Source: Enterobacter asburiae
GTDB taxonomy: Bacteria; Pseudomonadota; Gammaproteobacteria; Enterobacterales; Enterobacteriaceae
Direction: 5' to 3'
DNA: 64,000 nucleotides
NCBI GenBank assembly: GCA_011754535.1
Contig: JAAQVN010000001.1
Coordinates: forward strand, 620,001-684,000
The translations under genes and the position numbers were made by a program. The notes under the pieces were generated by a model. The model was not told the origin of the DNA, ran no database searches, and worked only from the letters and a program-made list of their open reading frames with translations. Shown here one piece after another: positions 1-7,003 of this stretch (its first letter is position 1; the number at the start of each line of letters is the position of its first letter).

Positions 1-310
1 CTTTATCAGGCGAACGTAACAGTTTCAGAGCCATTACCCTTCGATTGCCTTCTGCAACAACGAAATCTTTATCTTTATTTTGCCAAACTACAACAGGGTC
101 GAATGATTGAAAACCTCGTGTCGCAATAGATCTCATTAAAGTTAAAAAGTTTTGTTCATCATTGTCATCAGATATTAACTCCTCAACAAAATCGCGAACT
201 GTAACGAGCTTACTTGAGGGATCTAAACGTGGATTATTAGACCATAACTTAAGGTTATCCACGGAACGTAGCACTCTTTTTTCCCACCATTTATTGTGTT
301 CTTGAATCAT
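1..310 (-). CDS. ParB/Srx-like domain protein (partial)
   Basis: The first 103 codons of a minus-strand gene that runs off the left edge. The frame is open from ATG 310. Near residues 80-100 it reads VVAEGNRRVMALKLL, the E-G-N-R-R-x-x-A-L-K signature of ParB/sulfiredoxin-like nuclease domains. That fold occurs in plasmid partition proteins and in many defence proteins, where it can bind or cut nucleic acid. The gene lies 88 bp downstream of the HNH restriction gene on the same strand, so the two may be co-transcribed. The low GC content of this stretch suggests acquisition by transfer. The rest of the protein, and so its function, cannot be seen. Confidence 0.7.
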   Translation of the reverse strand, partial: MIQEHNKWWEKRVLRSVDNLKLWSNNPRLDPSSKLVTVRDFVEELISDDNDEQNFLTLMRSIATRGFQSFDPVVVWQNKDKDFVVAEGNRRVMALKLLRSPDK

Positions 311-398
311 ATAATAAATATTCCATATGGTTATTAATTGTAGTATTAGATAACGGGTTATACTGTTGCAGTAATGATAAATAAAAAATGATCGAGTA

Positions 399-1277
399 TC
401 AGTAGAAGTCCATTTTATACACCTCCCTACGATGCCATTCTACAAAACCCTCTCCAGGATAGTTGCCTTTTATGATTGGCAGGGCAATCTGCTTCCCAGC
501 AAAATCCCAGAACAGTCTTCCAACTATCCCACTCCCATTCACCGCCTCGGACACGAGCAAACGCATATTCTCATCCAGCCCAATCGATCCTTTATCAAAC
601 GCCTTATGATGAATTGCACACAGCGCCAGCCCGTTGGGGATCTCACACGGCCCGCCAAACTGCTTCCATTTAATATGGGCGGCTTCAAGTCCTACAGAGG
701 CGTTATCATGCCGCATGTTAAATCCGCAAATAGCACACTCGTAGTTATAAGCACGCAGCACCTGCTGACGGAACAGCGGATCGCGAACCTTACGGATTTG
801 CTGGATATCAAAACCCATCTCATCCGCGAGCTCTTCCTGAATACTTTCAGGAAAATGCGCTTCAAGGATCTGCTGCGCCAGCGAGCTGATCAGGTTTTTG
901 TTCTTACTCAGCAACGCAAAGTGTTCTTCATCAAACCCGCCTGCAACGTTATGTTCCACAAGTTCTTTAACAGGCGGTTGCTTACTGCCAGTGGTCGAAC
1001 AGAACTCAGTATTCTTCAGATCCCAAAATCCATCCCCTTTGAGCCGCCAGAAAGGCATATTCGGGTAATGCGTCTTCCTCTGTGGGCCAAAGCGTTCTAG
1101 CAGGCTAAGCAACTGTTCGTGGACTTCGGTTCCATAGTTAAACAATCGCGCATGCCCATGCTGATAGTTCGCAAGCACGTACAGAAGCAATAAAGGTTTA
1201 TGCGGCGCACGCTGTTCGCCTTTGCGCCAGATGGTGATGTCGGCAATTGCCTGTTCGAGAGTTTTGCTGGAAGCCAT
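399..1277 (-). CDS. HNH restriction endonuclease, phosphorothioated-DNA-binding type
   Basis: A 292-residue protein if started at ATG 1277; the longer frame begins with TTG at 1319 and looks less likely. The N-terminal half carries RAPHKPLLLLYVL and MPFWRLKGDGFW, hallmarks of the sulfur-binding domain of ScoMcrA-like type IV enzymes that recognise phosphorothioate-modified DNA. The C-terminal HNH domain reads ECAICGF, then LEAAHIKW, then NGLALCAIHHKAFDKG, giving the Cys pair and His/Asn catalytic residues of a metal-dependent nuclease. It would cut incoming DNA bearing the Dnd/Ssp modification. No dnd or ssp modification genes are visible in this window, as expected for a type IV enzyme. Specificity is inferred from family resemblance only. 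Confidence 0.82.
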   Translation of the reverse strand: MASSKTLEQAIADITIWRKGEQRAPHKPLLLLYVLANYQHGHARLFNYGTEVHEQLLSLLERFGPQRKTHYPNMPFWRLKGDGFWDLKNTEFCSTTGSKQPPVKELVEHNVAGGFDEEHFALLSKNKNLISSLAQQILEAHFPESIQEELADEMGFDIQQIRKVRDPLFRQQVLRAYNYECAICGFNMRHDNASVGLEAAHIKWKQFGGPCEIPNGLALCAIHHKAFDKGSIGLDENMRLLVSEAVNGSGIVGRLFWDFAGKQIALPIIKGNYPGEGFVEWHRREVYKMDFY

Positions 1278-1425
1278 CGCGTTACGGAAGAAAGTAAATA
1301 ATTGCGATGATGCTCGCAAAACCTAGACCAATCAACCCGCAAACAACAAAAACATGACCTTACCGCACACAACACTAATTCCTGAATCCCCCTCGCAAAT
1401 TCCAAATTTACCCCACACCAAACCG

Positions 1426-1452
1426 CTGTATTTATATTCAGCCCTGTATAAT
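1426..1452 (+). promoter_or_regulatory. symE promoter with LexA-like box
   Basis: CTGTATTTATATTCAG at 1426-1441 matches the LexA consensus CTGT-N8-ACAG at 7 of 8 fixed positions. A perfect TATAAT (-10) follows at 1447-1452. The box therefore overlaps the spacer/-35 zone, a good position for repression. This fits the SOS control known for E. coli symE and predicts an untranslated leader of about 120 nt. Confidence 0.65.
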
Positions 1453-1507
1453 GAGCACCAGAAATTACGCCGAACGGCAAAGGAAGTAGCAAAGAATATT
1501 TAAAGAA

Positions 1508-1584
1508 GAATTCGCGATATGAAGGTGCTGCAACACCCCCATACCGCTAACCACTAACAACTAATCAGGAGTTGAAAATGGCTG
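1508..1584 (-). ncRNA. symR: candidate SymR antisense RNA
   Basis: On the minus strand inside the start of symE there is a promoter-like pair: TTGCAA (1613-1618) and TAAAAT (1591-1596) with a 16-bp spacer. Transcription from it would begin near 1584 and run across the symE start codon, ribosome site and leader. This is the arrangement of E. coli SymR, an RNA of about 77 nt that silences symE. The 3' end here is only a guess from that length; no clear U-tract terminator is visible. Confidence 0.45.
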
Positions 1585-2045
1585 CGACGAATTTTAAGCC
1601 AGAGTTTACTGTTTGCAAAACAGAATCAGACGCTTTCACCGGCATGATTGAAAACCGCGAGCTGGTACGCAAAAACAGCGCCCGCCGTTTACACGGCAAC
1701 CAGCTCAACGCGGCCCCCGTCCATCCCCGCGCGGAGACGCCGCAGGACAGTGCCGCCTGCTGCGAACTTTATTCCCGCATAGATATGAAATACCTTCTGC
1801 TGGGCGGCGAGTGGTTAACCCGTGCGGGCTTTATCGACGGCATGCCCGTAAAAATCCGCGCCATGAAAGACTGCATTGTGATTACGCCGCAGCATACAAG
1901 AGAATTATGGGGATGCCTGGAAGGTATGAGCGTGGTGAATATAAATAAGCAGAAAGTCGTGCAGTGGTTGAAAACCTTTCCGGGAGCGCTGAATGATACA
2001 GGTGATGTTCCGGTGATTAAGCGTGGGAGTGGGAAGGCCGTTTAA
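1578..2045 (+). CDS. symE: SymE family type I toxin
   Basis: 155 residues from ATG 1578, six bases after AGGAG (1567-1571). An in-frame TTG two codons earlier is less likely as the start. Residues 70-100 read KYLLLGGEWLTRAG and then GMPVKIRAMKDCIVITP, the AbrB-like SpoVT fold that defines SymE. In E. coli SymE is an SOS-induced toxin that affects nucleic acids and is held in check by LexA, the antisense RNA SymR and proteolysis. E. coli symE also sits beside restriction genes, and here the neighbour is an HNH type IV enzyme. The N-terminal 60 residues are poorly conserved and Arg/Asn-rich. Confidence 0.88.
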   Translation: MAATNFKPEFTVCKTESDAFTGMIENRELVRKNSARRLHGNQLNAAPVHPRAETPQDSAACCELYSRIDMKYLLLGGEWLTRAGFIDGMPVKIRAMKDCIVITPQHTRELWGCLEGMSVVNINKQKVVQWLKTFPGALNDTGDVPVIKRGSGKAV

Positions 2046-2059
2046 ACTTAAGACTAACG

Positions 2060-2089
2060 AGTGCGGGCATATGAGCACATGCCCGCACT
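2060..2089. terminator. hairpin between symE and the DUF1493 gene
   Basis: AGTGCGGGCAT (2060-2070) and ATGCCCGCACT (2079-2089) form a perfect 11-bp stem with an 8-base loop. It lies between two convergent genes. There is no strong T-run on either side, so it may be a weak bidirectional terminator or an mRNA-end hairpin. Confidence 0.55.
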
Positions 2090-2103
2090 ATGCTAAAAAT
2101 AAC

Positions 2104-2472
2104 TCAATCATGATCTACCTGTTCAACTGCCTTAACCAGCACAGCATGAAGCTCGCCAACGGTTAAATCGCGTATCACCGGTTCCGAAATGCCTCGCAAC
2201 CGGCGAATCAAGCGGCAGATACCAAAGTAATCTATGCCCTCGGTGCTAAAAAGAAACTCGTTTTCAGCGAGAGAAAAAGTTTTCTCATAACCATCTTCTT
2301 CAGTGACGAGCGTAACGCCAAACGCTGCCTCGCAGTCTTCAATCAGGGCATCGCCATCCATGCCGCATATATCGAGGTCGGCTTCGATTAGGGTGTTCTC
2401 ATCAATGCGCTTGCGATGATGTCCCGAGGACTGACGTACAACCTCAATGACCTGCGAAAGAGTGGGGTACAT
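2104..2472 (-). CDS. DUF1493 family acyl-carrier-like protein
   Basis: 122 residues, acidic, resembling the DUF1493 family of small enterobacterial proteins thought to have an acyl-carrier-like fold. The segment around residues 35-45 (DLDICGMDGDALIED) sits where carrier proteins hold the phosphopantetheine serine, but there is no DSL motif, so it is probably not a working carrier. It follows a small membrane-protein gene on the same strand with a 54-bp gap, a pairing common for this family. Function unknown. Confidence 0.72.
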   Translation of the reverse strand: MYPTLSQVIEVVRQSSGHHRKRIDENTLIEADLDICGMDGDALIEDCEAAFGVTLVTEEDGYEKTFSLAENEFLFSTEGIDYFGICRLIRRLRGISEPVIRDLTVGELHAVLVKAVEQVDHD

Positions 2473-2526
2473 TATGTTGGATTCCGTGGGTGAAGAAATG
2501 ACGTAGACATTGATTAATAGACTGAG

Positions 2527-2871
2527 TTAACGCTTGGGGCTTATTATTGAAGGTACAAAGAAAATTAAAACAATCCACGTAAACATCCCAATGATCTTTA
2601 TCGGCCAGGGTTCAAACACATCCAGACACACAATTGCGCCAATAACTAATAGCGGACCTTCTATTAGTTCAGCTATCCCCCCTAAAACATGTAACTTATG
2701 AGGCAGTGCCCGATTAAGTAATGTCGCAATAAGTTGTGCACTTCCTAAGATTATTGTTATTGCGATTGTACGGTCCTCCCAGTTATCAAAACTAACCAAA
2801 GAAATGAGGCATGTAGCCAGTACATAACCACAGAATAATATATTCAGCATGTAAATAATAAACTTGCCCAT
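2527..2871 (-). CDS. small membrane protein, partner of the DUF1493 gene
   Basis: 114 residues with about four hydrophobic helices (roughly 5-27, 35-52, 62-82 and 90-108), ending in a short basic tail. I do not recognise a named family. It is encoded just upstream of the DUF1493 protein and probably shares its transcript. The base composition is AT-richer than the core genes to the right, which suggests it belongs to the accessory patch at the left of the window. Confidence 0.6.
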   Translation of the reverse strand: MGKFIIYMLNILFCGYVLATCLISLVSFDNWEDRTIAITIILGSAQLIATLLNRALPHKLHVLGGIAELIEGPLLVIGAIVCLDVFEPWPIKIIGMFTWIVLIFFVPSIISPKR

Positions 2872-2997
2872 AGCATTTGCCGAGACGGTTAAAAAATAAA
2901 GAGTCTATGAATATAGCGCTCTTAATAGAATGACAAACAACAATGGCTAATAATGCATTTAAGAATTTATTGCGCCTTGCTTATTTTCGTAATAAAC

Positions 2998-3042
2998 GAG
3001 TTAGCGGCTTGATGCCGGTACCATACACTCCACCGCTAACTC
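2998..3042 (-). terminator. hairpin downstream of the second TrpRS gene
   Basis: GAGTTAGCGG (2998-3007) and CCGCTAACTC (3033-3042) are perfect 10-bp inverted arms around a 25-base loop. On the minus strand it starts about 18 bases after the synthetase stop and is followed by GTTTATTACG. It is probably the transcript end, although the large loop is unusual. Confidence 0.45.
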
Positions 3043-3059
3043 TCTCTTAACTCACACTT

Positions 3060-4061
3060 TCAAAACACCGGCACCCCCAGCCCCACCTTCACCTCCCTCA
3101 ACGTCGCCTGCGTCACCCCCTGCGCCCGTTCCGTGCCGCGCTTCAGCATCGCCATCAATTCCCCCTTGTCCTGCATATACATCGCCCTCCGCTCCCGCAT
3201 CGGCGCAATCAGCTCCTGCAAACACCCCTCCAGCTCGTTCTTACACGCCCGGTCGCCCAGCCCGCCCGCCTGATAGTGCGCCTTCATCGCCGCCACTTTC
3301 TCCTTGTCCGGATGAAACACGTCGAGGTACGTAAACACCACGTTCCCCTCAATCTGCCCCGGGTCGCTCACCTTCAGGTGGTTCGGGTCGGTGTACATGG
3401 CGCTGACCGCACGGTGGATCGTCTCTTCGCTGGCCGAAAGGTGCAGCGTGTTGCCCAGTGATTTCGACATCTTGGCGCTGCCGTCGATGCCGGGCAGGCG
3501 GCTGGTGTCGCTCAGCATCGCCTTGCAGTGGCGCAGCACCGGGGCGGGCAGCAGGCTGTTCATCTTGTGCACAATCTCGTTGGTCTGCTCAATCATCGGC
3601 AGCTGGTCGTCGCCGACGGGCACGCACTCGGCCTTAAACGCGGTGATGTCCGCCGCCTGGCTGATGGGGTAGGCCATAAACCCGACCGGCAGCGAGCGGG
3701 CGAAGCCCTTCTGCGCAATCTCGTTTTTCACCGTCGGGTTACGCTCCACGCGGGTGACGGTGACGATGTTCATATACAGCATCGTCAGCTCGGCGAGGGC
3801 GGGCAGGGCGGACTGCAGGCAGATCGTGGTCAGGTTTGGGTCGATGCCCGCGGCGAGGTAGTCGGCCAGCACTTCGGGGATGTTGTCGCGAATTTTTTGC
3901 GGGTTGCTACCGTTGTCGGTCAGCCCCTGAAGGTCGGCAATCAGCACAAACTGGCTGTGCGTCTGCTGGAGCGCTACGCGCTGGCGCAGCGATCCGACGA
4001 AGTGGCCGAGGTGCAGCGGGCCGGTTGGGCGATCGCCGGTGAGGATGGTGGGTGCGTTCAT
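3060..4061 (-). CDS. trpS: second tryptophanyl-tRNA synthetase
   Basis: A 333-residue class I aminoacyl-tRNA synthetase that charges tRNA-Trp with tryptophan. The HIGH-type motif is GPLHLGHFVGS near residue 14 and the KMSKS motif is GSAKMSKSLGN near residue 195. It is unlike the housekeeping E. coli TrpS, which lies in the dam-rpe-gph region, so this appears to be the extra TrpRS carried by some enterobacteria. AAGGAG stands before ATG 4061. Upstream is a Trp-codon leader peptide with mutually exclusive hairpins, so expression should rise when charged tRNA-Trp is scarce. Extra TrpRS enzymes in other bacteria resist indolmycin-like inhibitors; whether this one does is inference. Confidence 0.9.
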   Translation of the reverse strand: MNAPTILTGDRPTGPLHLGHFVGSLRQRVALQQTHSQFVLIADLQGLTDNGSNPQKIRDNIPEVLADYLAAGIDPNLTTICLQSALPALAELTMLYMNIVTVTRVERNPTVKNEIAQKGFARSLPVGFMAYPISQAADITAFKAECVPVGDDQLPMIEQTNEIVHKMNSLLPAPVLRHCKAMLSDTSRLPGIDGSAKMSKSLGNTLHLSASEETIHRAVSAMYTDPNHLKVSDPGQIEGNVVFTYLDVFHPDKEKVAAMKAHYQAGGLGDRACKNELEGCLQELIAPMRERRAMYMQDKGELMAMLKRGTERAQGVTQATLREVKVGLGVPVF

Positions 4062-4097
4062 AAAGACTCCTTAATGTGCAGTTGCCGAAAGGGGTCT

Positions 4098-4178
4098 TAG
4101 AAATGTGAAAGCCGCCTTTCGGCGGCTATCTGAAAATGGGGAAAACTACTCCGTGCCGCCTTTAAGAAGGCAGCCACC
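4098..4178 (-). promoter_or_regulatory. tryptophan transcription attenuator of trpS2
   Basis: Four segments on the minus strand form alternative pairings. Segment 1 (4167-4174, GCTGCCTT) pairs with segment 2 (4155-4162, AAGGCGGC). The GGCGGC of segment 2 can instead pair with the GCCGCC of segment 3 (4121-4127). Segment 3 (AGCCGCC) also pairs with segment 4 (4110-4116, GGCGGCT) across a GAAA loop, followed by TTTCACATTT, a terminator-like end. The leader's tandem Trp codons (4174-4179) overlap segment 1 and its stop codon lies in the 1:2 loop. A ribosome stalled at Trp would free segment 2 to form the antiterminator. This is the classic trp/pheS layout. Confidence 0.8.
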
Positions 4179-4215
4179 AGCGGTTTACGGTGAGCACGGT
4201 GTGGTTTATGTTCAT
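4162..4215 (-). CDS. Trp-rich leader peptide of trpS2
   Basis: A 17-residue peptide, [17 protein letters not shown], encoded from ATG 4215 to TAA 4162 just upstream of the trpS2 attenuator. Two consecutive Trp codons near the end are the sensing element: uncharged tRNA-Trp would stall the ribosome there. AAAGAG precedes the start as a modest ribosome site. Its start lies only 45 bp from the divergent fosA start, so the two promoters must be interleaved. It serves control, not a protein function. Confidence 0.78.
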   Translation of the reverse strand: MNINHTVLTVNRWWLPS

Positions 4216-4260
4216 CTCTTTACCGTACCACGTCCGGCGCGAAAAACAAAAGGGCACGTC

Positions 4261-4686
4261 ATGCTGCAATCTCTCAACCACCTGACCCTCGCGGTCAGCG
4301 ACCTGCAAAAAAGCGTCACCTTCTGGCACGAGCTGCTGGGGCTGACCCTGCACGCCCGCTGGAATACCGGGGCCTATCTCACCTGCGGCGATCTGTGGGT
4401 CTGCCTGTCGTACGACGAGGCGCGCCAGTACGTGCCGCCGCAGGAGAGCGACTACACCCACTACGCGTTTACCGTCGCGGAGGCGGATTTTGAACCGTTC
4501 TCACAAAGGCTTAAGCAGGCGGGCGTCACCGTCTGGAAGCAGAACAAAAGCGAGGGGGCGTCGTACTATTTTCTCGACCCGGACGGGCACAAGCTGGAGC
4601 TGCACGTGGGCAGCCTCGCCGCGCGGCTGGCGGCGTGTCGCGAGAAGCCCTACGCGGGCATGGTGTTTACCTCAGACGAGGCTTGA
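4261..4686 (+). CDS. fosA: FosA fosfomycin glutathione transferase
   Basis: 141 residues, the usual FosA length. It adds glutathione to fosfomycin and opens the epoxide in a Mn2+/K+-dependent reaction in the cytoplasm. The vicinal-oxygen-chelate metal ligands are present: His7 (NHLTL), His67 (THYAF) and Glu113 (KLELH), along with Thr9 and the KSEGASYYF loop. AAAAGGG lies before ATG 4261; a longer upstream frame is not needed. Chromosomal fosA of this length is typical of the E. cloacae complex and related genera. It is divergent from the trpS2 leader and overlaps the 3' end of the convergent lacI-type gene by 15 bp. Confidence 0.94.
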   Translation: MLQSLNHLTLAVSDLQKSVTFWHELLGLTLHARWNTGAYLTCGDLWVCLSYDEARQYVPPQESDYTHYAFTVAEADFEPFSQRLKQAGVTVWKQNKSEGASYYFLDPDGHKLELHVGSLAARLAACREKPYAGMVFTSDEA

Positions 4687-5679
4687 GGCGCGCACCTTCA
4701 GCCTGCCCGCCAGCGTCACGTGCGTGGCGGCATCTTCCTGATTGCACAGGTACTCCACCGCCAGCCGTCCCAGCTCGCTGTAGGGCAGCTGGATACTGGT
4801 CAGCGGCGGGGTGAGCTGCTCGGAAATCTTCTGGTCGTCGTAGCCCGCCAGCAGCATGTCCTGCGGGATGCGCACGCCGTTCACCGCCAGCGCCTGATAG
4901 CAGCCAATCGCCAGCCAGTCGCTGGCGCAGAAGATGGCGTCCGGGCGCTCGTTCAGCTCCAGCAGAGAAGTCGTGGCGGTAAAGGACTCGCTGAACTGCC
5001 AGTTGGTTTGGCGCACCAGGCTGTCGTCGCACGCCAGTCCGGCCTGCTGTAATGCCGCCTGGTAGCCCGCCAGACGCTGGCGCGAGGCCTCCATCCAGCT
5101 CTCCCCGGTGATGTGGGCGATGCGCGTGGCCCCGCAGGCGATGAGGTGTTTAGTCACCTGAAAAGCGTTGGCGTAGTCGTCCGGGATAAACGACGGCAGC
5201 AGCGGCGAGCCGGGGTCGCGCTGGTTGAGCAGCACCAGCGGGATGCGGGTGCAGTCCTGGAACGCCGTCATGTCCACCAGCGTGGTGACCGGAGACGCGA
5301 GAATAATCCCGATGCAGTTACGCTTCTCCAGCTGGCGGATTATGTTCAGCGCCAGCTCGATGTCGTCGCCGTAGTCGTAGACGGTGAGCAACGTCTCGTT
5401 GCGCCACGCCGCTTCCCGCGCCTGGCTGATGGCGTCGATAAACGGGTCGAAACTCTGCATGGAGCTCACCAGCAGGGCGATCTCTTCCTGGTTGCGCGGA
5501 GCGTGAACGGCGGGGAGGCGGTCGTAGCCGAGCTCGGTAGCCACGTTAATCACCCGCTGGCGGGTGTCGTCGCTGAGCTTGATGTTGCGGGACTGGTTAA
5601 GCACCAGCGATACCGTCGCCTGCGACACGCCCGCCGCCCGCGCAATATCGTTCATCGTCACTTTCGTTTTTCGCTTCAT
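4672..5679 (-). CDS. LacI family transcriptional regulator
   Basis: 335 residues. The N-terminal helix-turn-helix reads [21 protein letters not shown], followed by the hinge and a periplasmic-binding-like sugar-sensing domain (residues 65-335). The ATG at 5679 is preceded by GAGAGGA. It is divergent from the glycosidase-symporter operon at 5865, which it most likely represses, releasing it when the substrate sugar or oligosaccharide binds. A perfect AT-rich palindrome in the intergenic space is a candidate operator. Its 3' end overlaps fosA by 15 bp. Confidence 0.9.
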   Translation of the reverse strand: MKRKTKVTMNDIARAAGVSQATVSLVLNQSRNIKLSDDTRQRVINVATELGYDRLPAVHAPRNQEEIALLVSSMQSFDPFIDAISQAREAAWRNETLLTVYDYGDDIELALNIIRQLEKRNCIGIILASPVTTLVDMTAFQDCTRIPLVLLNQRDPGSPLLPSFIPDDYANAFQVTKHLIACGATRIAHITGESWMEASRQRLAGYQAALQQAGLACDDSLVRQTNWQFSESFTATTSLLELNERPDAIFCASDWLAIGCYQALAVNGVRIPQDMLLAGYDDQKISEQLTPPLTSIQLPYSELGRLAVEYLCNQEDAATHVTLAGRLKVRASSLV

Positions 5680-5823
5680 CCGTCCTCTCCCTTTCGCGAT
5701 TTCGCATCATACCCTAACCGCACGCTTTAGCGCCGTCGATCACGTTTCTCATTCATCGAAGCGTGAACTTTGTGAGAGCCGTCGCTTTTCGGTGCGCCGT
5801 GATTTGCGCATTTATCCCGCAAC

Positions 5824-5846
5824 TAATATTTATTAGCTAAATATTA
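5824..5846. promoter_or_regulatory. palindromic candidate operator of the glycosidase operon
   Basis: TAATATTTA (5824-5832) and TAAATATTA (5838-5846) are perfect 9-bp arms around TTAGC, ending 18 bp before the glycosidase start. The position would block the promoter or translation start. It lacks the central CG usual for LacI-type operators, so the regulator that binds it is uncertain. Confidence 0.45.
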
Positions 5847-5864
5847 TCAGTAAGAGGACGCGTA

Positions 5865-6953
5865 ATGAAAGAGCAGTGGAGCAGGGAGCAGGCACAGGCG
5901 TGGTACGAGCAAAAAGGCTGGCTGTGCGGGTTCAACTATCTGCCGTCGACGGCGGTGAACTGGACCGATATCTGGCAGGCAGAGACCTTCGATGCCGTAA
6001 CCATCGAGCGCGAGCTGGGCTGGGCGGCGGACGCGGGCTATAACACCTTGCGCATCAACCTGCCGTTTATCGTCTGGGAGCACGACCGCGACGGACTGAT
6101 GGCGCGCATCGACCGGTTTTTGACGATTGCCGACGGTCACGGGTTCAGCACCATGCTGACCCTGATGGACGACTGCGGCTTCTCCGGCGACGAGCCGTAC
6201 CTCGGCCCGCAAAAGCCACCGGTGCCGGGCAAGCACAACAGCCAGGCGGCGGCGAGCCCCGGTCGCGATAAGGTGTGCGATCCGGACTGCCGGGCAGACA
6301 TTGAGCGCTATATCCGCGACGTTGTCCGACAGTTCCGCGAGGATAAGCGCGTGCTGCTGTGGGATCTGTATAACGAGCCGGGCAACCGCGGCATTTTCGC
6401 GACGGGCACGCAGGAGGTGCAGTACGACGCGAAGCTGGAGACCTGCGCCCATGAGCTGATGAAGCTGGCGTTCCGGTGGGTGCGTGAAGAAGATCCGACC
6501 CAGCCGCTCACCGTCTGCGCGTGGCGTCTGCCGCCGGAAGAGGAGGGCGAGACGTTCTTCCGGCACCCGCTGGACCAGACCGCGCTGGCGCTCTCGGACG
6601 TGGTGAGCTTCCACGCCTACACCCACACCGGGCGCATGACGGCGATTATCCAGCAGCTGCAAAAGCTCGGCCGCCCGCTGTTCTGCACCGAATGGCTGGC
6701 TCGCCACGTAGGCAGCACCATCGAAGAGCAGCTCCCGCTGATGTACGCGGCGAAGGTCGCTCCGTACCAGTGGGGGCTGGTGCGCGGCAAAACCCAGACG
6801 TGGCTGCCGTGGCCGGTGGTGATGAAGGAGTCCACGGACTACTGTCGCCTCTGGTTCCACGACGTGTTTGAGGAGAACGGCATTCCGTTCTCGCGCCGTG
6901 AAATCGCATTAATGCAGCAGCTGCGCAAGATCGCCCCGAAAGTTCAGGGCTAA
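5865..6953 (+). CDS. cellulase-like glycoside hydrolase (clan GH-A)
   Basis: 362 residues with no signal peptide, so it acts in the cytoplasm on an imported oligosaccharide or glycoside. The acid/base motif LYNEPGNRG lies near residue 170 and the nucleophile motif LFCTEW near residue 272, the two glutamates of a retaining clan GH-A (GH5-like) TIM barrel. AGAGGA precedes ATG 5865. The next gene, 50 bp downstream, encodes a GPH-type sugar:cation symporter, so import and hydrolysis are coupled under the divergent LacI regulator. The exact substrate (beta-glucoside, xyloside, mannoside or other) cannot be told from sequence alone. Confidence 0.82.
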   Translation: MKEQWSREQAQAWYEQKGWLCGFNYLPSTAVNWTDIWQAETFDAVTIERELGWAADAGYNTLRINLPFIVWEHDRDGLMARIDRFLTIADGHGFSTMLTLMDDCGFSGDEPYLGPQKPPVPGKHNSQAAASPGRDKVCDPDCRADIERYIRDVVRQFREDKRVLLWDLYNEPGNRGIFATGTQEVQYDAKLETCAHELMKLAFRWVREEDPTQPLTVCAWRLPPEEEGETFFRHPLDQTALALSDVVSFHAYTHTGRMTAIIQQLQKLGRPLFCTEWLARHVGSTIEEQLPLMYAAKVAPYQWGLVRGKTQTWLPWPVVMKESTDYCRLWFHDVFEENGIPFSRREIALMQQLRKIAPKVQG

Positions 6954-7003
6954 TAATATCGACCCGGTGGTCGACCGCCGGGCAACCAGGCAGGCATATA
7001 ACA

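Noticed and set aside
1444..1461. Second LexA-like box CTGTATAATGAGCACCAG
   Set aside because: The right half does not match ACAG. The word is better explained as the TATAAT -10 of symE.
4216..4320. Promoter for the trpS2 leader (TTGTTT ... TACGGT on the minus strand)
   Set aside because: The match is weak and would leave almost no untranslated leader before the peptide, so it is not listed as a feature.
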